Shown: positions 52,485-61,962, counted from the stretch's first letter. The stretch: 64,000 nucleotides of DNA from Rhodocyclaceae bacterium (GCA_006218025.1 VBWA01000015.1:1-64000), one strand, 5' to 3'. The notes: generated by a model from the sequence alone, not told the origin. A program made the numbers and translations.

Positions 52485-52509
52485 AAAAGTCGGCGCTGGC
52501 GATACGGCG
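52485..52509 (+). repeat. Dispersed micro-repeat downstream of exbD
   Basis: AAAAGTCGGCGCTGGCGA then TACGGCG is the copy nearest to the consensus in plus orientation. It is followed by CCACTGGAATCCCGC, which resembles the extension seen after the copy inside copA (CCTGGGATTCCGC). The full unit may therefore be about 50 bases. Confidence 0.8.
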
Positions 52510-52623
52510 ACCACTGGAATCCCGCGCGAGATTTCGACGCGACATGTTGTCGCGTGCGTCGATTTGCCGCGCAGCCGGAGGGAGGTTCGCCGTTAGCATC
52601 TCGGCATCAGGAAAGGACATTCA

Positions 52624-53211
52624 ATGCCAATCAAGTTGCTGCATCTTCCGCTTCTCATCGCTGCCGCCGTTGGCCTTTCCGCATCGGCGGCTGGCCAGCC
52701 TGCTGACGGTCCGCAGGCAGCCAAGCTCCACCGTTCCGGCAACACCGCCGCGGCGATGGTCATCTGGGTGCCGCTGGCGAAGGGCGGCGACGTCAACGCC
52801 GCCTATAACCTCGCCGTAATCCACGACTACGGCGACGGCGTGGCGAAGAATCAGGCCGAAGCCCTCAAGTGGTACCGCCTTGCCGCCGAACGCGGCGACC
52901 GCGTCTCGCAGTCCCGACTGGGCACCATGTACCTGAACGGCGAAGGCACGCCGAAGGACGAGAAGGAGGGCTGGCGCTGGATCAACGAGCATCGCGTCGC
53001 CCATCTCCACCACGATCATCATCCGCAGATGCAGGCCTGGCGCAAGCAGGCGGTAAATCTGGTCTGGGCCAGCGACATGCACGAATCCATCGCGGCCTCG
53101 CGCGATAATGCCGACCAGGTGCTGGCCGAGCTCAAGCGCCGCGCCGGGACGACGATGACGGCCGGCGTCGCCCCGCGGATCGTGGCGAGCGCCCCGGCCA
53201 CACGAAATTGA
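52624..53211 (+). CDS. Sel1-repeat (TPR-like) periplasmic protein
   Basis: The 195-residue product has a signal peptide (AAVGLSASAAGQP) and about three Sel1-like repeats (AAYNLAVIHDYGDGVAKNQA, ALKWYRLAAERGDRVSQSRL, LNGEGTPKDEKEGWRWINE). Such repeats mediate protein-protein contacts. A HLHHDHHPQ segment adds a His cluster that could bind metal. It stands alone between the exbD gene and the convergent SafE-like gene. The specific role is unknown. Confidence 0.85.
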   Translation: MPIKLLHLPLLIAAAVGLSASAAGQPADGPQAAKLHRSGNTAAAMVIWVPLAKGGDVNAAYNLAVIHDYGDGVAKNQAEALKWYRLAAERGDRVSQSRLGTMYLNGEGTPKDEKEGWRWINEHRVAHLHHDHHPQMQAWRKQAVNLVWASDMHESIAASRDNADQVLAELKRRAGTTMTAGVAPRIVASAPATRN

Positions 53212-53224
53212 ACGGCTGCCGGAA

Positions 53225-53926
53225 TCAGGGCACCAGCTTGTACATCACCAGGTAGAAGCGCAGCCCCTGCCACAGCGTCGACACGCCGAGCGCGATGACG
53301 AACAGCGCGGCGAGTTTCTGCAGGCCGCCGCGCAAGCGCGGCCCGAGTTTGCCGAACAGCACCGAGGCGAACAGCATCGACGGCAAGGTGCCGGCACCGA
53401 AGGCCAGCATCAGCAGCATGCCTTCGGGCGGCGTCGACGCGGTGGTCGCCTTGACCGCCATCGCCATGGTCATCGAGCAGGGCATCAGGCCGTTGATCGC
53501 GCCGCTGATGGCGGCACCGAGCACGGGACCCTTTTGCGAGGCCGTCGCGAACTGCCTGCTCAGCCAGGCCATCGGCGCGAAACCGTAGACGTTGCGGATC
53601 GGCGAAACGCCGAGCAGGTCGAGCCCGAGCAGGATCACGATGGCGCCGGCGAGGATCTGCAGCACGCCCTGCGCCAGGCCCGTCATGCCGCTGGCCACCA
53701 GCACCGTGCCGAGCAGCGCCGCGATCAGGCCGATCCCGGCGTAGATGCCGATGCGCGAGGCGTGATAGGCGGCATAGGGCCAGGGCCCTTTCGCCTGCAG
53801 CTTCATGAAGCAGCCCGAGACCAACCCGCCGCACATGCCGAGGCAATGGCCGCTGCCGAGCAGGCCGACCATGAAGGCGGCCCAGTAGGAGAGCTCGGCG
53901 ATGTGGGTGTGCTGGCTGTGGTCCAT
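53225..53926 (-). CDS. Sulfite exporter TauE/SafE-family membrane protein
   Basis: The 233-residue protein has six or seven spans with the DsbD-like motifs GHCLGMCGGLVSG and NGLMPCSMTMAM, each with a conserved Cys and Pro. It starts MDHSQHTH. Members of this group sit next to CcoI/CcoS-type copper ATPase genes and take part in cytochrome oxidase or copper-centre assembly. Here a CopA-type ATPase gene is 820 bases upstream, with the TacAT pair between. Confidence 0.85.
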   Translation of the reverse strand: MDHSQHTHIAELSYWAAFMVGLLGSGHCLGMCGGLVSGCFMKLQAKGPWPYAAYHASRIGIYAGIGLIAALLGTVLVASGMTGLAQGVLQILAGAIVILLGLDLLGVSPIRNVYGFAPMAWLSRQFATASQKGPVLGAAISGAINGLMPCSMTMAMAVKATTASTPPEGMLLMLAFGAGTLPSMLFASVLFGKLGPRLRGGLQKLAALFVIALGVSTLWQGLRFYLVMYKLVP

Positions 53927-53949
53927 GCGTCAGTTGCCCTCAGTGGCCC

Positions 53950-54435
53950 TCAGTTGCCAAGCGGCAGGTAGAGCATCGAGGAATTGCCGGCAAAGTTGAC
54001 GAATCCGTAGTGACGATAGAAAGCCGCCGCCGCATCGTTCTTGGCATCGACGATCAGGGCATAGGCCGCCACCTGCTGCTTCGCCCGCAAGCAGCGTTCC
54101 ACGGCGCCGGCCAGCAGGAGTTTGCCGAGTCCCATGCCCCGGCGATCGGCGCGGCAGGCCAGACGCCCGAGACGAAAGCAGGGAACGGGATAACGCGGCA
54201 GGCGCTTGCGCTCGCCGGGGCGCAGTTCGACGCTATCCACCTCGGCGGCGCTCAGAGTGTAATAACCGAGTATGTCCGCGGGCGCCGCATCGTCGACCAG
54301 GACATGCACCGTGGTCACGCCCTTCCTGATGTGCTGGACGGCGAACCGATGCAGGTAGTCGTCCAGCGCGGGGACGCCGCAGAAGAATCCGGCGCGGTCA
54401 TGCCGCTCGGGGTCGAGCGGCGCCTCCTCAAGCAC
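53950..54435 (-). CDS. GNAT acetyltransferase toxin (TacT-like)
   Basis: TacT toxins acetylate the amino group of charged tRNAs and stop translation. The 161-residue protein shows the GNAT acetyl-CoA site (RLACRADRRGMGLGKLLLAG) and the characteristic FFCGVPALDDYLHRFAVQ, GYYTLSAAEV, YALIVDAKNDAAAAFYRHYGF regions. Its start overlaps the end of the DUF1778 antitoxin gene by 8 bases, the standard TacA-TacT order. Confidence 0.9.
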   Translation of the reverse strand: MLEEAPLDPERHDRAGFFCGVPALDDYLHRFAVQHIRKGVTTVHVLVDDAAPADILGYYTLSAAEVDSVELRPGERKRLPRYPVPCFRLGRLACRADRRGMGLGKLLLAGAVERCLRAKQQVAAYALIVDAKNDAAAAFYRHYGFVNFAGNSSMLYLPLGN

Positions 54436-54700
54436 GGCGAACGGTGCGTGTCGCGTCCTTCATTGCCTTGCGCAGCGCCGCGTTGGGCGCGAACGCGCCG
54501 TTGATGGCGGCGGAGAAAGCCGCAAAGTCCGCGCTTGAAAGCGTGACGCGCGCTTCGCGATCGAGCAGCGCGAGGGCCTTTTCCTTGGCAGCGGCGCGCA
54601 CGAAGCCGGCCATCGTAGTGCCCATCAGCGCGGCGGCGCGAGCAAGGACATCCTTGTCGGCGGCATCGAGCTTCAGGTCGAAGCGAGCAGTGGCGGTCAT
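54428..54700 (-). CDS. DUF1778 antitoxin (TacA-like)
   Basis: The 90-residue protein has a ribbon-helix-helix N-terminus (RFDLKLDAADKDVLARAAAL, MGTTMAGFVRAAAKEKAL) and a C-terminal toxin-binding tail (SSADFAAFSAAINGAFAPN), as in DUF1778 antitoxins. A perfect 6-base palindrome with a 7-base spacer lies 18 bases upstream and overlaps a likely -10 box. Confidence 0.9.
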   Translation of the reverse strand: MTATARFDLKLDAADKDVLARAAALMGTTMAGFVRAAAKEKALALLDREARVTLSSADFAAFSAAINGAFAPNAALRKAMKDATRTVRRA

Positions 54701-54718
54701 GGTGAGCTCCGGGAGTTG

Positions 54719-54737
54719 ATACGGTATTTCGCCGTAT
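54719..54737 (-). promoter_or_regulatory. Operator/promoter of the TacAT-like pair
   Basis: ATACGG and CCGTAT form inverted arms around a 7-base spacer. On the minus strand a TACAAT -10-like box (54736-54741) overlaps one arm, 18-40 bases before the antitoxin ATG. This fits autorepression by the ribbon-helix-helix antitoxin. Confidence 0.6.
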
Positions 54738-54747
54738 TGTAGCTGAG

Positions 54748-57240
54748 TCAGCGCTGCAGCCGCAACGAATTCGTCACCACCGATACCGAACTCATGGCCA
54801 TTGCCGCCGCGGCGATCATCGGGTTGAGTCGGCCGGCCGCCGCGACCGGGATGGCGACGACGTTGTAGCCGAGCGCCCAGAACAGGTTCTGACGGATGAT
54901 GCTCATGGTGCGGCGCGAAAGCTCGATGCCGCCGGCGACGCGGGCGATGTCGCCGCCGACCAGGGTGATGTCGGCCGATTCGACCGCGATGTCGGCGCCG
55001 CCGCCGATGGCGAAGCCGACGTTGGCCGCCGCCAGTGCCGGCGCGTCGTTGATGCCGTCGCCGATCATGCCGACGCGGCGGCCGCCGGCTTGCAGGCTGC
55101 GGATCAGCTCCAGCTTGTCCGCCGGCGTGGCGCGGGCGATGACGCGATCGATGCCGACCTGGCGCGCGATGTGGTTGGCGACCGCCTCGACGTCGCCCGT
55201 CGCCATCACGGTTTGCAGACCGAGACGGTGCAGCAGCGCGATGGCTTCCTTCGCTCCCACGCGCGCCTGGTCGGCGATGGCGAACAGCGCGACGCAGATG
55301 CCGTCGATGGCGACATACACCGGCGTCTTGCCCTGTTCGGCCCAGACCCGGGCCTGATCCTGTTGCGCACCGTAGTCGACGCCCGCGGCCTCCAGCAGCG
55401 TGGCGTTGCCGACCAGTATCTCGCCGTCCTCGGTACGGGCCCGCACACCGCGACCGGGCGATGCCTCGAAATCAAGAGTCGGCGCTGGCTCGCTCTGCGT
55501 ACCTGGGATTCCGCTTCGCGGGCAGGTAACGACGCGGGCACGGCACCAGGCGCTGATGGCGCGGGCGAGGAAGTGCTCGGAGTGTGCCTCGACCCCGGCG
55601 ACCAGCGCCAGCGTGCGCGACTCGTCGCGCCCTTCGAGCAGCAGAAAATCCGTCACCGCGGGTTTGCCTTCGGTGATGGTGCCGGTCTTGTCGAATACAA
55701 GCGTGTTCAGCATGGCGGCCGTTTCCAGCGCCTCGCCATTGCGGATGTAGATGCCGCGCCGCGCGGCCTGGCCGGTGCCGACCATGATCGCGGTCGGCGT
55801 CGCCAACCCGAGCGCACAGGGGCAGGCGATCAGCAGCACGGCGACGGAATGAGCCATCGCGCGCGAGGCCGGATGCCCGGCCATCAGCCAGCCGGCCAGG
55901 GTCAGGCCGCCGATGCCGGCCACCGCCGGCACGAAGCGCGCCGAGATGCGGTCGGCGAGTTTCTGCACCGGCAGCTTGGCGCCCTGCGCATGGTCGACCA
56001 GCTTGACGATGCCCGACAGCACCGTGTCGCCGCCCACCGCCGTGACGCGCATGATGAAGCCGCCGTTGCCGTTAATGCAGCCGCCGACCACGGCATCGCC
56101 GATGCCTTTCGACACCGGCAGCGATTCACCGGTGAGCATGGATTCGTCGAGGCTCGATGCGCCCTCTTCCACCACGCCATCGGTCGGCACCTTGTCGCCG
56201 GGACGCACGCGCAGGCGGTCGCCAAGCTGCACGGCGTCGATGGCGATGGTCTCATCGCCGCTTTCAGTAACACGGATCGCCGTCTCCGGCTGCAGCTCGA
56301 TGAGCTTGCGGATCGCCTCGGAGGCCTTGCCCTTGGCGCGCTCTTCCATGTAGCGGCCGCCGAGGACGAAGGCAACGATGGCCGCCGCCGATTCGAAATA
56401 GACGTGGTGATGCATGCGCGCCACGCCGGGAATGCTGTAGAGCCAGGCCGCGCCGGCGCCCATCGCAATCAGCGTGTCCATGTTGGCTTCGCGCTGTTTC
56501 GCCAGCATCCAGGCCTTTTTGAATATCTCGCTACCGCTGCCGAATACCACGGCGGTGGACAGGCCGAATTCCACCAGGCGCAGCACCGGCGAACGGTGCA
56601 TCAGCATGCCGGAGACCATCACCGGCGCGGTCAGCAGCGCGGCCTGGAGCAGACGCTTCTTCGCATCGGCCAGCCGCGCCCTTTCGCGCTCGACGATCAG
56701 GCGCCGCTGCGCTAGCGTGTCCATCGGCCGCGCCTCGTAGCCGAGCCTTTTCACCGAAGCGAAGAGCTCCTCGCGCGGCAGATGGCCCTTGACCGTCACC
56801 GTGCCGGCGGCGAAATTCACCGCCGCCGAATCCACGCGCGGGTCGCGCTGCAGCTTCATCTCGATCAGCAGCGCGCAGGAAGCGCAGGTCATGCCTTCGA
56901 CGGCGGCATTGCATTCCTGCGCCGGGCCGTCGACAAGCAGCGGAGTAGCTGGCACAGCCGTAGAAGTCGGCGCTGGCGATACGGTGGCCAAAGTCGGTGC
57001 AACGGCGATATTGCCGATCACGGCATCGACCACGGCCAGCAAGCGCTCTTCGGAAGCCTGCGCCGGATCGTAATGCAGCGTCACCGAGCCGATCTGCGGC
57101 ACGCTCCGGACGTCCTTCACCGCGCCGTGCTTCCTCAGCAGGATTTCGAGGATGTAGCAGCGCTCCGGCTGCTTCGCCAGCGCCGGCGCGACGAGGCGAA
57201 TGCGGCGCGAGAGGCGATGGACGATGCTGAAGTTCTTCAC
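54748..57240 (-). CDS. copA: Copper-translocating P-type ATPase (CopA/CtpA type)
   Basis: From GTG 57240 the protein has 830 residues. An N-terminal HMA-like domain lacks the CxxC pair; a second HMA domain has [12 protein letters not shown]. The core has the metal-channel motif [12 protein letters not shown], phosphorylation site [11 protein letters not shown], nucleotide-binding SEHFLARAI (HP-type region) and hinge [16 protein letters not shown], with C-terminal Asn/Tyr and Met/Ser helices ([24 protein letters not shown]). It pumps Cu(I) to the periplasm for detoxification or cuproenzyme assembly. Two dispersed-repeat copies sit in the gene: one in the linker between HMA domains ([10 protein letters not shown]), one in the nucleotide-binding domain with about 15-20 extra residues. 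The start overlaps the upstream gene's stop. Confidence 0.93.
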   Translation of the reverse strand: MKNFSIVHRLSRRIRLVAPALAKQPERCYILEILLRKHGAVKDVRSVPQIGSVTLHYDPAQASEERLLAVVDAVIGNIAVAPTLATVSPAPTSTAVPATPLLVDGPAQECNAAVEGMTCASCALLIEMKLQRDPRVDSAAVNFAAGTVTVKGHLPREELFASVKRLGYEARPMDTLAQRRLIVERERARLADAKKRLLQAALLTAPVMVSGMLMHRSPVLRLVEFGLSTAVVFGSGSEIFKKAWMLAKQREANMDTLIAMGAGAAWLYSIPGVARMHHHVYFESAAAIVAFVLGGRYMEERAKGKASEAIRKLIELQPETAIRVTESGDETIAIDAVQLGDRLRVRPGDKVPTDGVVEEGASSLDESMLTGESLPVSKGIGDAVVGGCINGNGGFIMRVTAVGGDTVLSGIVKLVDHAQGAKLPVQKLADRISARFVPAVAGIGGLTLAGWLMAGHPASRAMAHSVAVLLIACPCALGLATPTAIMVGTGQAARRGIYIRNGEALETAAMLNTLVFDKTGTITEGKPAVTDFLLLEGRDESRTLALVAGVEAHSEHFLARAISAWCRARVVTCPRSGIPGTQSEPAPTLDFEASPGRGVRARTEDGEILVGNATLLEAAGVDYGAQQDQARVWAEQGKTPVYVAIDGICVALFAIADQARVGAKEAIALLHRLGLQTVMATGDVEAVANHIARQVGIDRVIARATPADKLELIRSLQAGGRRVGMIGDGINDAPALAAANVGFAIGGGADIAVESADITLVGGDIARVAGGIELSRRTMSIIRQNLFWALGYNVVAIPVAAAGRLNPMIAAAAMAMSSVSVVTNSLRLQR
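55471..55534 (+). repeat. Dispersed micro-repeat inserted in the copA nucleotide-binding domain
   Basis: AGAGTCGGCGCTGGCTCG is followed by CTGGGATTCCGCTTCGCGGG. On the coding strand it gives an insertion-like stretch ([20 protein letters not shown]) before [10 protein letters not shown], where relatives have a short loop. The reading frame is kept. Confidence 0.65.
56963..56988 (+). repeat. Dispersed micro-repeat in the copA inter-domain linker
   Basis: GAAGTCGGCGCTGGCGAT then ACGGTGG is in the copA frame and encodes VSPAPTS on the gene's strand. A second degenerate copy (AAAGTCGGTGCAACGGCG) follows immediately at 56990. Both lie in the flexible linker between the HMA domains. Confidence 0.7.
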
Positions 57241-57914
57241 GCGGGTTCCACGGCAACCGGTTTGGTGGCCTCGGCGGCGATCGCCTTGCGATAGCGCACC
57301 AGCAGGAACATCAGATAGAAGACGGTCAACCACGCATCGGCATGCTTGACCGGGTTCTTCAGCCAGCGCTGGCTGATGAGTTCCCAATGCACCTTGACCA
57401 GGTAGAAGGCGACCAAGTCGTTGAGGAAATTGATGATGGCCTTTTCCGTCAGCGCATTCGCCAGCATGGGTTGCAGCTTGGCCTGCAGGCTGCCGGGCGG
57501 AGCCTTGGGCTGGCGCAGGGCTTCGATGCGGCGACGCAGCTGCCCGAAGGCGCGCCGGGCCTGACGGGCGGCATCCTGCAGTGCCGGTGTCACCCGCGCG
57601 GCCAGCGGCGCAGCTGCATGTTCCGGCATGGTGACAGGCACGCTGCCCGCCTCTCCTTCCGGCAGCGCGTGCAGACAACCCTTGAGCGCCCGCGCCACGT
57701 CGGCCGCAGTGCAGACATGGGCATCGAAGCTCACCACCAAGCGGCGCTGCGCGGCGTAAAAGGCCACGCGATAGACGCCCGTCACTTGCCGCAGGGAGGC
57801 GTCGATCGCCGCGACGGCGGCGGAATGGCCGATCTCGGCCGGCAGTTCAAGACGCAGATACCCCGCCTCGCGATGGCGGACGACGATGCGTCGCGCCAGA
57901 TCGTCGGCATTCAT
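57237..57914 (-). CDS. HMA-like domain protein with C-terminal membrane-associated segment
   Basis: The 225-residue protein has an HMA-fold-like first 75 residues ([43 protein letters not shown]) without CxxC. A helical region follows, then a hydrophobic tail ([20 protein letters not shown]). Such proteins precede copper ATPases in several proteobacterial operons and probably assist the pump or sense metal. It overlaps copA by 4 bases and follows the YtxH-like gene by 10 bases. The family is uncertain. Confidence 0.7.
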   Translation of the reverse strand: MNADDLARRIVVRHREAGYLRLELPAEIGHSAAVAAIDASLRQVTGVYRVAFYAAQRRLVVSFDAHVCTAADVARALKGCLHALPEGEAGSVPVTMPEHAAAPLAARVTPALQDAARQARRAFGQLRRRIEALRQPKAPPGSLQAKLQPMLANALTEKAIINFLNDLVAFYLVKVHWELISQRWLKNPVKHADAWLTVFYLMFLLVRYRKAIAAEATKPVAVEPA

Positions 57915-57924
57915 GACAAACGGC

Positions 57925-58284
57925 TCAGGCCTGAGCGTCGGGACTCGGCTCGGCCGCCGGAGCAGCCGCAGCCTGCGCTTCGGTGTCCTTGGCCTCGGCC
58001 ACCAGATCGTCGAGGTTCTCGCGCTGCTGCATGACAAAATCCTTGCCCATGCCGATGGCCCTGGACAAGGCCAGCACGACTTCCTTCTCGTGCTTGTGCA
58101 GCAGGTAGCCGATCGCGATGCCGCCGGCAATGCCACCCGCCAGCAACAGCAGCGGATTGCGCAGCAGACCCTGGCCGACCAGCGCGCGAGTCGCGGCATA
58201 GCCGGTAGCCGCCACCATGGCGCCCTTGGCCACCGGGTGGCTCATCATGCTGGCGCCTTGTTTCATCATTTCTGCGTTCATCAT
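57925..58284 (-). CDS. Small YtxH-like membrane protein
   Basis: The product (about 119 residues) starts MMNAEMMKQGASMMSHPVAK, Met-rich as often seen in copper-handling proteins. It has a glycine-rich hydrophobic segment (LLLLAGGIAGGIAIGYLL) and a helical C-terminus with Ala/Glu repeats. It lies inside the copper operon, 26 bases after the metal-binding-domain gene. ATG 58281 is an equally good start. Function unknown. Confidence 0.7.
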   Translation of the reverse strand: MMNAEMMKQGASMMSHPVAKGAMVAATGYAATRALVGQGLLRNPLLLLAGGIAGGIAIGYLLHKHEKEVVLALSRAIGMGKDFVMQQRENLDDLVAEAKDTEAQAAAAPAAEPSPDAQA

Positions 58285-58310
58285 CTTCAGCTCCTTCGAA
58301 TAAGCACTAA

Positions 58311-58490
58311 TCAATTATCGGCAGTTCTGTCGGGGGATTCTTTGATCTGGTGCAACATCTGGTAAATCCCCTTGCAGCCCTCGCAGCAGAATGCGAGCGT
58401 CTTTACCGGCGTCGCCAGCGTGAAAGGCTTGATCCCGACCGGCAGGCTGCACAGGTCGCAGGGCGCCTTTGGGTCCCAGGCGTCGATCAT
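58311..58490 (-). CDS. Stand-alone metal-binding domain of heavy-metal ATPases
   Basis: The 59-residue protein has two CxxC pairs: APCDLCSLPVG and FCCEGCKGIYQML. This arrangement resembles the N-terminal metal-binding domain of FixI/CcoI-type P-type ATPases. Encoded separately here, it may load copper onto the ATPase encoded by the gene at 54748. It overlaps the end of the TlpA gene by 4 bases. Confidence 0.8.
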   Translation of the reverse strand: MIDAWDPKAPCDLCSLPVGIKPFTLATPVKTLAFCCEGCKGIYQMLHQIKESPDRTADN

Positions 58491-58981
58491 TTGAGTATTT
58501 CCAGCGCGGCGCGCTCGAAGCTTGCTTCGTCGGCCTCGCCGATCAGCTTGGCGCGCACGATGCCTTTGCCATCGACGAAGTAGGTCGTCGGCAGGCCGAC
58601 GACGCCGTAGCGTTTGGCGATTGCGGAATCCTCGTCCATCAGCGCCGGGTAGCTGACGCCGAGTTTCCGCATGAATTCCGTGACGGTCTTTTTGTCCTGT
58701 CCGGCATTCACCGCGATGACGTCCAGCCCGCGCGGCTTGAGGCGCTGGTAGACTTTCTCGATGTCCTTCATCTCGCCCTCGCAGTACTTGCACCAGTCGG
58801 CCCAGAAACGGATCACCAGCGGCTTGCCGGCCCAGGCGGCGGGGAACAGCGCAGGCGTGCCGTCGGCACGTACGGTCTCGAAGCTCGGCGCGACGTCGCC
58901 GATGTTGAGTTTGGCCGGCGCTTTGTCGCTGCCGCAGGCGGTCAGCAGCAACGCGGCAAGGAAGGGAAGAACGAAGCGCAT
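58487..58981 (-). CDS. TlpA-family thiol-disulfide lipoprotein
   Basis: The 164-residue protein has a lipobox (LLLTACGSD), a thioredoxin fold with the active site ADWCKYCEGEM (CxxC) and the cis-Pro loop GVVGLPTTYFVD. It probably keeps copper-site cysteines of CuA or SCO proteins reduced in the periplasm. Start and stop overlap the neighbouring genes by 1 and 4 bases, so it is tightly coupled to the copper operon. Confidence 0.92.
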   Translation of the reverse strand: MRFVLPFLAALLLTACGSDKAPAKLNIGDVAPSFETVRADGTPALFPAAWAGKPLVIRFWADWCKYCEGEMKDIEKVYQRLKPRGLDVIAVNAGQDKKTVTEFMRKLGVSYPALMDEDSAIAKRYGVVGLPTTYFVDGKGIVRAKLIGEADEASFERAALEILK

Positions 58982-59994
58982 CAATGCTCCAGCAGTATCA
59001 ACCGTGATTGCCAGATCATTGCCGTGGCGATCACGGCCGTCAAAGCAAAGCCGTAGGCCGCGATCGCGGCGAGATTGCGCGAGAAGCCCGGTACGATGCC
59101 GCGCAGGCTGGCAATGCGTGCGAAGGGCTGGATCGCGCCGGCCGCCAGCCCCGCCGCCGTGGCGCCGAACAGCGGCACATAGAGCCAGTAGCCCTGGTAG
59201 CCGTATTCGGGCTTGAGGATGCAGAACGGGCAGTGGTGGTTCGGGTGCTCGTAGATGTAGAGCGAGACGAAGGAAAGGATGCCGGCGATCGTCGCCGCGA
59301 AAGCCAGCGCACTGGTGGCGGCCAGCGCATAGGCCGCCACGCGGCTCCGACCGCCACCGTAGCCGTGCCACGCCCCCGCTGCGATGGCGGCGCCGAGGCT
59401 GCCGTAGAACAGCCACATCGCCGGCACGGGCGGCAGGGCCGAGGCTTCGGCCGCCAGCGTCGGGCTGCCCTCGGAGAACAGGCTGCCGCAACAGGAGGTG
59501 ATGACGTCGGCCTTGAGCCCGAGGAAGTATTGCAGCTCGACCCAGCCGCTCGCGATCAGCAGCGGCGCCAGCGCCAGCAGCAGCGCGTACTTGATGCGCA
59601 CCAGCGGGTAGTCGCGTGCGCGGCTATCGACGTGGTTGATCGCCAGCCACATCGCGGCGAGGAAGAACACGGCGATCTTGGCGTTGAGCGCCGGAAAGCC
59701 GAAGGCGTTGACGTTGAGCGTGCCCACCGCGCACATCGCGCCGACGAACATGCCCGACATTTTCTCGGCGTTGAAGACGAACAGCATCACAGATGCGAGC
59801 TGCAGCGCGAGGACGAAAGTCAGCAGCGTCGAGAACAGGTAGGTGCGGCGTTCGAGCTGCAGCTGGCGTTCGCTGCCGCTCCTGATGTCCCAGCGCCGGA
59901 TCACTTCCAGCGCAAAGGGCGCGCTCGCCGCCAGCGCCAGCACGCACAGGGCGGAGGCCAGCAGGAGCGCAATGATGGCGGGCTGGAACAGCAT
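58981..59994 (-). CDS. Polytopic membrane protein with Cys-rich loops
   Basis: The 337-residue protein has about eight membrane spans. Conserved-looking polar loops contain VITSCCGSLFSEG and YEHPNHHCPFCILKPEYGYQG, the latter with two His and a CxxC pair that could bind copper or exchange disulfides. I do not recognise a named family. Its single-base overlap with the TlpA-like gene and the position in a copper operon suggest membrane thiol or copper transfer. Confidence 0.75.
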   Translation of the reverse strand: MLFQPAIIALLLASALCVLALAASAPFALEVIRRWDIRSGSERQLQLERRTYLFSTLLTFVLALQLASVMLFVFNAEKMSGMFVGAMCAVGTLNVNAFGFPALNAKIAVFFLAAMWLAINHVDSRARDYPLVRIKYALLLALAPLLIASGWVELQYFLGLKADVITSCCGSLFSEGSPTLAAEASALPPVPAMWLFYGSLGAAIAAGAWHGYGGGRSRVAAYALAATSALAFAATIAGILSFVSLYIYEHPNHHCPFCILKPEYGYQGYWLYVPLFGATAAGLAAGAIQPFARIASLRGIVPGFSRNLAAIAAYGFALTAVIATAMIWQSRLILLEH

Positions 59995-60151
59995 GGCTAG
60001 CGTGAAATAACTTGTTCGGAGCGGCGGCTGATAGCCGAGCGAAGCGAGCCGAGTAGAAGCCTCCCCGCGAGGGGAGGATGGGAGGGGCGGGCCTTCAATT
60101 CGCCTTTCATGTACTTCAATCTCTGCGGGTGATTTCTCGTGACCATGAAAG

Positions 60152-60829
60152 TCAATGCTCGTGAATCAGCTTGCCGTCGCGCATGTCGATCACGCGCTGC
60201 ACCACGTCGGATTCGACCACCAGCGGATCGTGGCTGGTGAGCAGGATGGTGCGACCCTGATCGGCAAGGCCTTCCAATATTCCCATGAATTCGCTGGCGA
60301 GGTGGGTGTCGAGGTTTGCGGTCGGCTCGTCGGCGATCACCAGTTCGGGGTCGTTGATCAGCGCACGGCAGATAGCGACGCGCTGCTGTTCGCCGCCGGA
60401 AAGCCATTCCACCTTGGCGTGGCGCCGGTGGCCGAGCTTGAGGCCGGCCAGCAATTCCTCGGCGCGATCGAGCACCTCACGGCGCGGCCGCCCGGTCGGG
60501 TAGGCCGGCAGGATGATGTTGTCCAGCGCCGAAAGGCCCTTGATCAGATTGAACTGCTGGAAGATGAAGCCGAAGCGCTTGCGGCGGATCTCGGTCAGGA
60601 AGCGCTCGGGCAGGCCGGAGATGTCCTCGCCTTCCAGGCGCACGCGGCCCTCGGTCGGCCGCGCCAGGCAGCCGACGATGGTGAGCAAGGTGGTCTTGCC
60701 CGATCCGCTGGGGCCGCGCAGCGCGGTGACCTTGTTGGCCTCGATGCTCAGATCGATTCCGTCGAGCGCCCAGTACTCGTTGTCATGGCCCTGGTTGAAG
60801 GCCTTGCGGATGCCGCTGAGCTCTATCAT
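60152..60829 (-). CDS. ABC transporter ATP-binding protein (MacB/LolD type)
   Basis: The 225-residue protein has Walker A GPSGSGKTTLL, Q-loop FIFQQFNLI, signature LSGGEQQRVAICRAL and Walker B ELVIADEPTANLD. It resembles LolD/MacB-type ATPases that power lipoprotein or periplasmic export processes. It overlaps the permease gene by 4 bases. The gap 59995-60151 to the next gene downstream has no gene that I can support. Confidence 0.92.
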   Translation of the reverse strand: MIELSGIRKAFNQGHDNEYWALDGIDLSIEANKVTALRGPSGSGKTTLLTIVGCLARPTEGRVRLEGEDISGLPERFLTEIRRKRFGFIFQQFNLIKGLSALDNIILPAYPTGRPRREVLDRAEELLAGLKLGHRRHAKVEWLSGGEQQRVAICRALINDPELVIADEPTANLDTHLASEFMGILEGLADQGRTILLTSHDPLVVESDVVQRVIDMRDGKLIHEH

Positions 60830-61962
60830 GACCGCATCACCGAATCCGGGTCGGTGATCGCCGCCTTCCAGATCGGCACCAGCACTGCCGCTGCATAGGG
60901 CACGACGGTGAAGAAGAACAGCGTCGCCACCTGCAGGCCGTCGATGTGCGGCGTCAGCTGGAAGCGCGGGTAGAGCACGGCCCAGCCCTTCAGCACCGGC
61001 TCGAACAGCGAGGCCGCGAAGTGGAACACATGCACGTAGGCGGCGACGAAACCGACGAGGAAAGCCGTCAGCGAAATCAGCAGGCCCTCCCAGAACTTCA
61101 TCTTGATCACGTCGCCGGTTTCCCAGCCGATCGCCTTGAGGATGCCGATCTCGCGCTTTTCTTCGGCGGAAAGCCCGGAGGCCTTCTCCCAGGCGAGGAT
61201 GCCGAAAGCCAGGATCGCGGCGGAAAGCAGCGCCAGCACGATGCCTTCGCGCCAGTCGTAGATCGACGCATAAGTGCGCAGCACTTCGTCGCGCAGGATC
61301 GGCCGCGCATCGGGCAGCGCGGCGGCCAGTTTCACGGCGACGTTGCGCACCTCCTGCGGATTGGCGACCGACAGCGCGATGTCCGTGTAATGGCCGGCGG
61401 GATAGTCGAAGAAAGCGCGGAAATTTTGCTCGCTCATCAGCACCAGATCGGCGCTGACCAGTTCGGAGGCCTGCGGCAGCACGTCGGCGACGATGAAGGT
61501 ATGCAGCTTGCCCGAGTAGGAACGGAATGAAATGCCGTTGTTTTTGGCCAGCCCGCGCGAGCGTTCCAGCGCCGGGCCGACGACGATCTCGCCCGCCGCC
61601 GGCGGATTCTCTGCCGGCACCATGAAGGTGTAGTTGGCCTTGGTCACCGCGTCGTAGTAGTAGCCCCAGAGGCGGCCTTCCATTTTCTGCACGCCGCGAA
61701 TGCGCCCTATCTTTTCCATGTAGCCGGGCGGAATCAGGTCGTGGCGGCCGGCCACCATGCGTTGCACGATCACTTCGGGCGAAGCCGCCAGCACGCGCGC
61801 CGCTTCCTGGCGCAGGGCGTGGGTGTAGAGCGTGACCGAGGCCAGCATGAACACCAGCACGGTGTAGACGAGCAGCAGGCCGAGATTGCGCGTCTTGCGT
61901 CGCGCCAGAGACGCCAGCGTGAAGTCGATCAGGTAGCGCTGTTTTGCGAGCCAGAGCTTCAT
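60826..61962 (-). CDS. FtsX/MacB-type ABC transporter permease
   Basis: The 378-residue protein has the four-helix FtsX/MacB layout: one N-terminal span (GLLLVYTVLVFMLASV), a periplasmic domain of about 190 residues and three C-terminal spans with LSAEEKREIGILKAIGWETG between. Its partner ATPase follows. The periplasmic domain suggests mechanotransmission and not small-solute transport. In position it takes the place of NosDFY-like systems, but it is not homologous to NosY by motif. Confidence 0.88.
   Translation of the reverse strand: MKLWLAKQRYLIDFTLASLARRKTRNLGLLLVYTVLVFMLASVTLYTHALRQEAARVLAASPEVIVQRMVAGRHDLIPPGYMEKIGRIRGVQKMEGRLWGYYYDAVTKANYTFMVPAENPPAAGEIVVGPALERSRGLAKNNGISFRSYSGKLHTFIVADVLPQASELVSADLVLMSEQNFRAFFDYPAGHYTDIALSVANPQEVRNVAVKLAAALPDARPILRDEVLRTYASIYDWREGIVLALLSAAILAFGILAWEKASGLSAEEKREIGILKAIGWETGDVIKMKFWEGLLISLTAFLVGFVAAYVHVFHFAASLFEPVLKGWAVLYPRFQLTPHIDGLQVATLFFFTVVPYAAAVLVPIWKAAITDPDSVMRS

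Noticed and set aside
54748-57678. Longer copA start extending 146 codons upstream
   Set aside because: The extension overlaps the HMA-like gene in another frame and has shadow composition; GTG 57240 begins a recognisable HMA-like domain and overlaps the upstream stop.
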